Below, one piece after another: positions 1 to 5,328 of a stretch of 7,737 nt of DNA. The translations under genes and the position numbers were made by a program. The notes beneath the pieces were generated by a model. The model was not told where the DNA came from, did no database searches, and saw only the letters and a program-made list of their open reading frames with translations. The number at the start of each line of letters is the position of its first letter. Position 1 is the first letter of the stretch. The stretch comes from Methanobrevibacter_A sp964547125 (lineage in GTDB: Archaea; Methanobacteriota; Methanobacteria; Methanobacteriales; Methanobacteriaceae): positions 1-7,737 of the forward strand of contig CAZJLS010000072.1 in assembly GCA_964547125.1 (NCBI GenBank), written 5' to 3'.

Positions 1-2
1 AC

Positions 3-191
3 ATAGGACCAGTAAGTGCAAAAAAACTACTAGAAAAATTCGGAACAGTAAACAAAATAGTAAACGCAACAGTAGAAGAACTAAAAGAAGTAGAAGGAAT
101 AGGAGACAAAACCGCAAAAAACATACGTAAAGTATTAGACTCACAATACCTACACTTTAAAAAAGAAATAAAAGACAAAAAACTAATTTGA
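3..191 (+). CDS. C-terminal fragment of a helix-hairpin-helix nuclease, probably Hef (XPF/ERCC4-type helicase-nuclease)
   Basis: The open frame enters from the left edge and runs for 62 residues to a TGA at 189-191. The 5' part of the gene is outside the window. The visible protein has two helix-hairpin-helix motifs typical of a (HhH)2 domain: IGPVSAKKLLEKFGTV at the start, then VEELKEVEGIGDKTAKNIR about 25 residues later. A short basic tail ends in KDKKLI. Such domains close Hef/XPF-family nucleases, where they bind branched DNA and support dimerisation, and they also close UvrC. Hef is preferred because the tail after the second hairpin (RKVLDSQY) feels closer to archaeal Hef, but the catalytic ERCC4 and helicase parts cannot be seen. 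The stop lies 9 bases before the trmI ATG, so the two genes are probably co-transcribed. Codons are almost all A- or C-ending, like trmI. Confidence 0.65.
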   Translation: MGPVSAKKLLEKFGTVNKIVNATVEELKEVEGIGDKTAKNIRKVLDSQYLHFKKEIKDKKLI

Positions 192-200
192 GGCAAAAAA

Positions 201-932
201 ATGAAAATTCTAATGGATGAAAGAGGAAAAAAATACCTACTAAAAGAAGACAGAGAATTCCAAACAGACTTAGGAATAATAAAAAAAGAACAAATGGAAA
301 GAGCCACAATAGGTGACACAATAATAACACACCTAGACAAAAAATTCAAAATAATAAAACCAACAATAAACGACTTCATAGACCTAATGGAGAGAAGATG
401 CTCAATACTAGTACAAAAAGACATAGGAACAGTACTAGCACACACAGGACTAGGAGCAGGAGACAGAGTAATAGACGCAGGAACAGGAGCAGGAGCAATA
501 GCCCTCAACTTCGCAAACATAGTAGGAGAAAAAGGACAAGTAACATCATATGAAATAAGAGAAGACTTCGCACAAGTCGCACAAAAAAACATAGACGAAT
601 TCGGAATAAAAAACATAACAATAAAAAACCAAGACATAAAAGAAGGAATAGACGAAGAAGAAATAGATTTAATATTCCTAGACTTACCAAAACCATACGA
701 AATATTCGAAGATGTATACAAAACATTAAGACTTGGCGGATGGTTAGTAGTATACGCACCATACATACAACAAGCAGAAATAAGTCACAAAATAGCAAAA
801 AAAGTAGGACTAACAAACTTAAAAATCATCGAAACATTAGAAAGAGAAATAGAAATAAAATCACAAGGAACAAGACCAAAAACAAGAATGGTTGGACACA
901 CAGGATACCTTATATTCGCAAGAAAACTATAA
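201..932 (+). CDS. trmI: tRNA (adenine-N1)-methyltransferase TrmI (m1A57/m1A58)
   Basis: This 243-residue, SAM-dependent methyltransferase modifies the T-loop of tRNA, making m1A58 and, in archaea, also m1A57. It normally acts as a tetramer in the cytoplasm. Residues 1-70 form the small N-terminal domain. The Rossmann domain begins with SAM motif I, VIDAGTGAGAI (90-100), followed by the acidic SYEIRED segment (116-122) and motif IV DLPKP (161-165). The C-terminal RPKTRMVGHTGYL (225-237) is the conserved TrmI/Trm61 signature that separates it from protein isoaspartate methyltransferases. Only one cysteine (C67) is present, so the inter-subunit disulfides described for hyperthermophilic TrmI are not expected. 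The start is supported by GAGG at 190-193, 7 bases before the ATG and overlapping the stop of the upstream gene. Asp codons are 14 GAC to 3 GAT by hand count. Confidence 0.9.
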   Translation: MKILMDERGKKYLLKEDREFQTDLGIIKKEQMERATIGDTIITHLDKKFKIIKPTINDFIDLMERRCSILVQKDIGTVLAHTGLGAGDRVIDAGTGAGAIALNFANIVGEKGQVTSYEIREDFAQVAQKNIDEFGIKNITIKNQDIKEGIDEEEIDLIFLDLPKPYEIFEDVYKTLRLGGWLVVYAPYIQQAEISHKIAKKVGLTNLKIIETLEREIEIKSQGTRPKTRMVGHTGYLIFARKL

Positions 933-963
933 AAAACCTTTTCATCAAATAAATATTCTTGTG

Positions 964-971
964 TATTTTTT
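964..971 (+). terminator. Short T-run after trmI
   Basis: Six consecutive T (966-971), preceded by a T-rich TTGTGTA stretch, lie about 33 bases after the trmI stop. Archaeal intrinsic termination needs little more than a U-tract, so this is a plausible rightward terminator. The T6 cores of the two palindromes at 977-1030 could add to it. No GC-rich hairpin is present. Confidence 0.4.
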
Positions 972-976
972 CAATG

Positions 977-996
977 TTACTTAATTTTTTAAGTAA
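977..996. repeat. 20-bp perfect palindrome, copy 1 (TTACTTAA-N4-TTAAGTAA)
   Basis: The sequence TTACTTAATTTTTTAAGTAA consists of 8-bp arms TTACTTAA and TTAAGTAA around TTTT. It is identical to the copy at 1011-1030, 34 bp away. Two identical 20-mers this close, each with perfect dyad symmetry, look like binding sites for a dimeric DNA-binding protein. The alternative is a weak bidirectional terminator hairpin between two convergent genes. The regulator is not known. Confidence 0.8.
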
Positions 997-997
997 G

Positions 998-1007
998 TTT
1001 ATATAAA
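998..1007. promoter_or_regulatory. Symmetric TATA-box-like element between the two palindromes
   Basis: TTTATATAAA is itself a perfect palindrome and sits almost exactly midway between the two 20-bp palindromes, in a 14-bp spacer. It matches the archaeal TBP-binding consensus. A purine-rich AAGTAAG lies on its left, which could act as a BRE and would favour rightward transcription starting near 1028, antisense to the end of leuS. No ORF with a ribosome-binding site follows in either direction, so the transcript, if any, would be non-coding or the promoter a relic. Confidence 0.45.
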
Positions 1008-1010
1008 GAG

Positions 1011-1030
1011 TTACTTAATTTTTTAAGTAA
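1011..1030. repeat. 20-bp perfect palindrome, copy 2
   Basis: This copy is identical base for base to 977-996. If transcription starts rightward from the TATA-like element at 998-1007, the start point would fall inside this copy. If it starts leftward, it would fall at the edge of copy 1. That is the arrangement expected of a repressed promoter. Confidence 0.8.
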
Positions 1031-1045
1031 AAAATAATTTTTATC

Positions 1046-1081
1046 AAAAAAAATTAGTATAAAATTTTAAAATAAAAAAAA
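1046..1081 (-). terminator. Double T-run terminator of the nadE-leuS transcript
   Basis: On the minus strand two T8 tracts (complement of A8 at 1074-1081 and 1046-1053) follow the leuS stop, the first only 6 bases after it. Consecutive oligo-T tracts without a stable hairpin are the usual form of archaeal intrinsic terminators. Confidence 0.55.
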
Positions 1082-1087
1082 GTTTAA

Positions 1088-3952
1088 TTATTCCATATAA
1101 AGTGCTGGTTTATATGGAATAGCATTTTTAGCTTTATTTTTAGGATCATAACTATCATCAGTATGAATAATAATAGTACTATCACATTCTGATTCAATAT
1201 AATCTAAAGCATCAGTTAATATTTCACTTTCATCTATTTTTCCAACATATCTTGTTTTTGTAACTTCTTGACCTATTTTTTTAGCATTTTGAGCAATTTC
1301 TTTTTTATCATCATAGATGTTTTTGGAAATAGCTTCTCCCATTATTCTTCCAATATCTGGTTTTCCTACTTTATCTGCTATTTCATATAATTCCCATTTC
1401 CATTCTGGTGCAAGGTATACATGAACTTTTTCAACATCGTCTTTAATCATTTTTTTGATGTCGTTGATGTCGCTTACAAGATTTTGAACTAGTGATTCGG
1501 AACGTTCAACTGTTGAATCTATTAATGTTTCATCATATTTTGGCCATTCTGCATTTGATATGAATCCTTCTCCACCATTTTCACTCCATATTTCTTCACA
1601 AGTGTGTGGGGTGAATGGTGATAGTAGTCTTAACCATGATTCAAGAACTTTTGTTAATACATAGATCATAGCTGGGTCTTTTGTTTCTATTAGATGTTTT
1701 GTACGGTACATGTAATGGTCTAAATCTTTTTTAAGTAGGAAGAATGCTTCTTGTAATGCTTTTCTTGTTTGGAATACTTCTAATGCTTCTGTTGCATTCT
1801 TTATTCTTAGGTTTAGTTGGTTTAGCATCCATTTATCGATGGTTCTTGTGATTTCTTCTTCTTTTATATTATTGAGGTCTATGTCATCTTCTTTTATTTC
1901 TTTTATTTTATCTGCGAATTGGCTGAACCAGGATAGTCTGCGTTTTGTACCTAAAACTTCTTTTTCTCTCCAGTCGAAGTCTTGCCATGGTTCTGCTGAT
2001 GACATTAAGAATAGTCTAACAACATCTGCTGTGTATTCTTCTATTGCATCGTCTAGGAGGATGATGTTTCCTTTGGATGATGACATTTTGTTTCCTTCTA
2101 GTAGTCCCATTCCGAATACTACGGTTCCTTTTGGCCATTTGTCTTTAGGGAATATTGCACTGTGGTGGAACATGAGGAAGCTTAAGTGGTTTCCAACTAA
2201 GTCTTTTGCTGATAATCTCCAGTCTAGTGGGTACCAGTAGTTGAATTCGTTTTGTATTTCTTGTACTTTGTTTTCTTCTACTTTTAGGTTTTCTGGATTT
2301 TCAGGGTCTTTGTCTAGGAATACTTTGTCGAAGAATTCTGGTGTTAATGTTTCTGGGTCCATGTTTCTTAGGTATTTTGCTATTGTATAATATGACATGT
2401 ATATTGTAGAATCTGATAGTGGTTCTATTAACCATTGTTTGTCCCATGGCATGTGTGTACCTAGTCCTAGTCTTCTACTGCATGCCCAGTCTTCTAACCA
2501 TCCGAGGTAGTATTCGAAGTTTGCTCTGATTTCAGGTGGTATTATTGTTTCTCCTTCAAGTACTTCATGTGCGTTGTTTGTCCAGTCTTCGTCGGAGTAT
2601 TTTAGGAACCATTGGTTGTCCATTATTTTAACAACACATTTTGTTCCGCATCTGCAGATTACTGGTTTTTCTGCGAAGTCGTACATGGTGTCTGCAAGGT
2701 TTTCGTTTATCATTTTTTCTTTTACTTCTTCTCTTGCAGTGGATACTTTTTGGCCTCCGTATTCTGGTATTTCGTCTACTACTATTCCTTTGTTGAATTC
2801 TAGTTTGTATAGTTCGTTTGTTGCATCTTTTAGTTTTGGGTCGTTTTGGTCGCTTACTTGTAGTTTTTCTATTATATCTTCTGCTGGGATGGTGCTGTAT
2901 TTTTTGAGTTTTACTATTGGTATTGGTTCTATTTTTTCTACTGTTTCTTTTAAGTTGTATTTTTCAAGTAGGGTATTGTTTTCTTTTAAGTCTTTTAGTG
3001 CTATGTAATCTGCTGGTGCATCTGCTGGTTCTGAGAATACTACTCCTGTTCCGTATTCTGCGTCTACGAAGTTTGCTGGTAGTATTGGTATTTTTTCATG
3101 TGTGAGTGGATTTTCTGCATATTGTCCAATATATTCTTCTGGGTTTATTGTTCCGATTATTTCTAGATTATTTTTTTGGTTGGTGATGTTTTCGTAGGAT
3201 TCTTTACTTACAATCCATGTTTCGTTTTCGTGTTTTACTTCTATGTATTCTATTTCTGGGTTAAGCCAGATGTTTGTTGCTCCGAATATTGTTTCTGGTC
3301 TTAGTGTTGCTGGTGTTAGTATTTTGTCATTTACTTTGAATTTTAGGAGTGTTAGTTCGTTTATTGCTACTCCTTCTCCTTCGAGTAAGTCGTGGTCTCC
3401 TACTGGGTTGTCATCGTGTGGGCAGTATTTTACTGGGTGTTTTCCTTTTATAACATAGCCTTTTTCATATAGTTTTGTTATTTGCCATCTTATGAATTGT
3501 TTGTATGGTGGGTCTATTGTTCTGAATTCTCTTCTCCAGTCTATTGAGAATCCCATATCTTCCATTACTTTATGGTATTGGTTACTGAAGTATTTTACAA
3601 TGAATTCTGGATCTTCTAGTTTTGGGAGTGTTTCTTTTGGTACTTTGTGCACGTTTTCGTATAGGTTTAGTGTCCATTCGTCTTTTCTTTTTATTCTGCT
3701 TGCTATTCCTATTACTGGTGCTCCTGTTACGTGCCATGCCATTGGGAAGAGTACATTGTATCCTCTCATTCTTTTAAATCTTGCGTAAACGTCAGGTACT
3801 GTGTATGTTCTTCCGTGTCCTATGTGCATTGCTCCGCTTGGATATGGAAATGCTACTGTTAGGTATAGTTTTTCTCTTTCATCTGGATTTGATTGGAAGA
3901 TTTTTTCTTCTTCCCATTTTTTCTGCCATTTTTTTTCTATTTTGTTTGTCAC
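1088..3952 (-). CDS. leuS: Leucyl-tRNA synthetase, archaeal type (LeuRS)
   Basis: This class Ia aminoacyl-tRNA synthetase charges tRNA-Leu in the cytoplasm. At 954 residues it matches the archaeal/eukaryotic LeuRS length. The HIGH motif is H43-I-G-H46 and the KMSKS loop reads KMSSSK (622-627). The inserted CP1 editing domain shows the threonine-rich LTPATLRPETIFGATN (212-227) and GTGVVFSEPADAPADY (301-316), whose D315 is the likely editing aspartate. A zinc-binding-like CRCGTKC lies at 433-439. A helical anticodon-binding domain (about 690-830) is followed by the C-terminal domain that contacts the long variable arm of tRNA-Leu. The start codon is GTG, fixed by GGTGA (complement of 3960-3964) with a 7-base spacer. 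nadE ends 28 bp upstream, so the two are probably one operon. Asp codons shift from mostly GAC to mostly GAT in the last 120 residues. Confidence 0.97.
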   Translation of the reverse strand: MTNKIEKKWQKKWEEEKIFQSNPDEREKLYLTVAFPYPSGAMHIGHGRTYTVPDVYARFKRMRGYNVLFPMAWHVTGAPVIGIASRIKRKDEWTLNLYENVHKVPKETLPKLEDPEFIVKYFSNQYHKVMEDMGFSIDWRREFRTIDPPYKQFIRWQITKLYEKGYVIKGKHPVKYCPHDDNPVGDHDLLEGEGVAINELTLLKFKVNDKILTPATLRPETIFGATNIWLNPEIEYIEVKHENETWIVSKESYENITNQKNNLEIIGTINPEEYIGQYAENPLTHEKIPILPANFVDAEYGTGVVFSEPADAPADYIALKDLKENNTLLEKYNLKETVEKIEPIPIVKLKKYSTIPAEDIIEKLQVSDQNDPKLKDATNELYKLEFNKGIVVDEIPEYGGQKVSTAREEVKEKMINENLADTMYDFAEKPVICRCGTKCVVKIMDNQWFLKYSDEDWTNNAHEVLEGETIIPPEIRANFEYYLGWLEDWACSRRLGLGTHMPWDKQWLIEPLSDSTIYMSYYTIAKYLRNMDPETLTPEFFDKVFLDKDPENPENLKVEENKVQEIQNEFNYWYPLDWRLSAKDLVGNHLSFLMFHHSAIFPKDKWPKGTVVFGMGLLEGNKMSSSKGNIILLDDAIEEYTADVVRLFLMSSAEPWQDFDWREKEVLGTKRRLSWFSQFADKIKEIKEDDIDLNNIKEEEITRTIDKWMLNQLNLRIKNATEALEVFQTRKALQEAFFLLKKDLDHYMYRTKHLIETKDPAMIYVLTKVLESWLRLLSPFTPHTCEEIWSENGGEGFISNAEWPKYDETLIDSTVERSESLVQNLVSDINDIKKMIKDDVEKVHVYLAPEWKWELYEIADKVGKPDIGRIMGEAISKNIYDDKKEIAQNAKKIGQEVTKTRYVGKIDESEILTDALDYIESECDSTIIIHTDDSYDPKNKAKNAIPYKPALYME

Positions 3953-3959
3953 GATGTAT

Positions 3960-3964
3960 TCACC
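3960..3964 (-). promoter_or_regulatory. Ribosome-binding site fixing the GTG start of leuS
   Basis: The minus strand reads GGTGA, a perfect match to the core of the archaeal Shine-Dalgarno series AGGAGGTGAT. Seven bases separate it from the GTG at 3952-3950. No other start with a comparable site is nearby, so the non-ATG start is well supported. Confidence 0.75.
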
Positions 3965-3980
3965 AAACCTTTAATTTTTT

Positions 3981-4775
3981 TTAGAATCTCTTCCCAAAGT
4001 CGAATGGGGTTTTAGGATTTGTAAGTTTATGCTTATTATTTTCTATTTTTAATCGTATTCTATCAATTTCGTTAGAGCTAATATTTATATTTTTAATTAT
4101 CTCATCATTATCCATATTTTTATCAACAATCATGTATAATAAAAGGTCAAGAGTCTCATAACTCAAACCTATTTCATCTTCATCATTTTGACCAGGCCAT
4201 AAACCAGCACGAGGAGGCTTAGTTATAATATCATCAGGTATTCCCCAAGATTTGGATAAAACTCTAAGTTGTGTTTTTAAAATATTGCCAATAGGTTCTA
4301 AATCACAACCACCATCACCATACTTAGTAAAATATCCAATAAGTAACTCACTACGATTACCTGTACCAATAACAAGATAATTATTAATATTAGCATAATA
4401 ATATAATAATGACATTCTAATTCTAGCTTTAAGATTACCATTAGCTAACTTAGAATCACTTTTTGTAGTAGTATTTAAAATTTCATCAACAATACTATCA
4501 ATAGAAATTTCAACATATTCAATATCTAATAATTTAGCCATAAGTCGAGCATGATCTTTATCTTCTTTAGGAGTTGTTGAACTGTACATATGAACTCCAA
4601 GAACATTATCTACACCAACACTTTCAACTGCAAGATAAGCACTTACAGATGAGTCAATTCCTCCACTCAAACCAACAACTATTCCATCAGAGTGTGATGA
4701 TGAAACAATTTCATTGATAAAATCAGTAATTTCTTTTTTAGCTAAAGTGCTGTCAATTTTAGGTAAATTTATCAT
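3981..4775 (-). CDS. nadE: NAD(+) synthetase, ammonia-dependent (NadE)
   Basis: NadE catalyses the last step of NAD synthesis, converting deamido-NAD, ATP and ammonia to NAD. Numbered from the preferred ATG at 4775 (264 residues), the PP-loop SGGIDSS is at 37-43, GTGNRSE at 137-143, TKYGDGG at 150-156 and KPPRAGLWPGQNDEDE at 186-201. All are hallmark ATP and deamido-NAD contacts. There is no N-terminal glutaminase (nitrilase) domain, so free ammonia is the expected nitrogen donor, as usual in methanogens. The frame also opens 4 codons earlier at a GTG (4787), but that GTGAT is better read as the ribosome-binding site, 7 bases before the ATG. The gene leads a probable nadE-leuS operon with a 28-bp gap. 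Codons are more T-ending than in trmI or get3. Confidence 0.95.
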   Translation of the reverse strand: MINLPKIDSTLAKKEITDFINEIVSSSHSDGIVVGLSGGIDSSVSAYLAVESVGVDNVLGVHMYSSTTPKEDKDHARLMAKLLDIEYVEISIDSIVDEILNTTTKSDSKLANGNLKARIRMSLLYYYANINNYLVIGTGNRSELLIGYFTKYGDGGCDLEPIGNILKTQLRVLSKSWGIPDDIITKPPRAGLWPGQNDEDEIGLSYETLDLLLYMIVDKNMDNDEIIKNINISSNEIDRIRLKIENNKHKLTNPKTPFDFGKRF

Positions 4776-4782
4776 ATTATTA

Positions 4783-4787
4783 ATCAC
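4783..4787 (-). promoter_or_regulatory. Ribosome-binding site that decides the nadE start
   Basis: The minus strand reads GTGAT, the 3' half of AGGAGGTGAT, followed by 7 bases and then ATG at 4775-4773. The spacing equals that of leuS and trmI. A start at the GTG itself (4787) would have only T- and A-rich sequence upstream and no visible ribosome-binding site. Confidence 0.6.
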
Positions 4788-4834
4788 TGAAAAAATTATA
4801 ATCTATTTAACATATTATAATTATGTAAATTATA

Positions 4835-4842
4835 GTATATAA
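4835..4842 (-). promoter_or_regulatory. Candidate TATA box for nadE-leuS
   Basis: The minus strand reads TTATATAC here. Transcription would begin roughly 25-28 bases downstream, near 4812, giving a leader of about 35-40 bases before the ATG at 4775. The surrounding DNA is so A+T-rich that other TATA-like words exist (for example at 4811-4825), and no clear BRE is visible, so the assignment is tentative. Confidence 0.35.
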
Positions 4843-4870
4843 TAACAAAAGCCCAAAAAAATTCGGAAAT

Positions 4871-4966
4871 TTTATATTGTTTTACAATTATAACCTTATT
4901 AGAGACTTTATTATTTTTTAATGGCATAAAAATAAATACGTCTCTAACTTTATATTAATTTTTTAA
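4871..4966 (+). ncRNA. Possible small RNA locus: TATA-like box, hairpin, T6
   Basis: TTTATATT at 4871-4878 could be a TATA box with a start near 4900. That is where the inverted repeat TTAGAGAC (4899-4906) / GTCTCTAA (4940-4947) begins. The region between the arms (T/A-rich left, A/T-rich right, ATGGCAT in the middle) can pair further with small bulges. A T6 tract at 4959-4964 could end the transcript. The 8-bp arms contain three G/C pairs, which is rare in this DNA. There is no ORF: the only ATG (4921) is followed two codons later by a stop. It is not a member of any RNA family I recognise. Confidence 0.2.
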
Positions 4967-5153
4967 CACCCAAATCCAAAATAAATAAATTTAAAGAAAA
5001 AAAGTTTAAAAATCAAAAAATACAAAAAACCTACCAAGTTTTTCACAGTCCCCAATCTTAGATAAATAAAAAAGAGTAATACTTAAAACAAAGTCACGAA
5101 AATTTATCTAAATTAATTAATATCATAGTTTTGAAATTTTTATCCACTAATTC

Positions 5154-5317
5154 TAATATAATAAAAAAAAGGTTATGTAATAAAATTTTAGTATATATGA
5201 TATGTAATAAAAAAATATTATATAATAAAATTTTAGTATATATAATATATAATAAAAAAATATTATATAATAAAATTTTAGTATATATAATATAATAATA
5301 AAAAAAATAATACTATA
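5154..5317. repeat. Tandem array of a 45-bp A+T-rich module, about 3.5 copies
   Basis: Each unit starts TAATAAAATTTTAGTATATA. Copy 1 is 5178-5222 and copy 2 is 5223-5267, differing at 2 of 45 positions (G to A at 5199 and 5204 of copy 1). Copy 3 begins at 5268, matches for about 27 bases and then drifts by small insertions up to about 5317. A half-copy resembling the module's second half precedes the array (about 5154-5177). Every full unit contains the palindrome TAAAATTTTA followed at once by a TATATA stretch, so the array amounts to repeated promoter-like modules. It ends about 12 bp before the ATPase gene. Confidence 0.85.
5282..5294 (+). promoter_or_regulatory. Candidate TATA box for the ATPase gene, inside repeat copy 3
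   Basis: TATATATAATATA lies 35-47 bases before the ATG at 5329, placing a start near 5312-5317 and a leader of only about 12-17 bases. The leader would still contain the GTGAT ribosome-binding site at 5321-5325. The same motif recurs 45 and 90 bases upstream in copies 2 and 1, so several starts are possible. Confidence 0.4.
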
Positions 5318-5328
5318 CAAGTGATACT

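Larger units (their letters stand above)
4776..5328. other. 553-bp A+T-rich divergent intergenic region
   Basis: No convincing protein gene lies here. From left to right it holds the nadE ribosome-binding site and promoter candidate, and a hairpin-forming segment with 8-bp arms (4899-4947) that may belong to a small RNA. Next is a slightly C-rich island without a recognisable motif (about 5030-5057), then a 10-bp inverted repeat TTAGATAAAT/ATTTATCTAA (5058-5067 and 5102-5111). Last is the 45-bp tandem repeat array (about 5154-5317) leading into the ATPase gene. No tRNA, rRNA or CRISPR pattern was seen. Confidence 0.7.

Noticed and set aside
505..816. 103-codon open frame on the minus strand inside trmI
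   Set aside because: Its leucine-rich, low-complexity translation is the mirror of A/C-rich codons in trmI; it has no ribosome-binding site, and trmI is unambiguous.
1839..3984. Several 60-144-codon plus-strand open frames antisense to leuS, with Ser/Phe/Leu-rich translations
   Set aside because: They are shadows produced by the scarcity of T in the leuS coding strand; none has family motifs or a convincing ribosome-binding site.
4871..4966. Miniature transposable element (hairpin with TTTATATT on both sides at 4871-4878 and 4949-4956)
   Set aside because: The flanking words are common A+T strings and do not abut the inverted repeat, so no target-site duplication can be shown.
5058..5111. 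10-bp inverted repeat TTAGATAAAT / ATTTATCTAA with a 34-base gap
   Set aside because: With this base composition about one A+T-rich inverted repeat of this length and spacing is expected by chance in a 500-bp stretch, and no TATA box or T-tract is placed to suggest a transcript.
5154..5317. Reading the 45-bp tandem array as a CRISPR
   Set aside because: The whole unit repeats with no unique spacers between repeats, there are no cas genes nearby, and the unit is nearly pure A+T.
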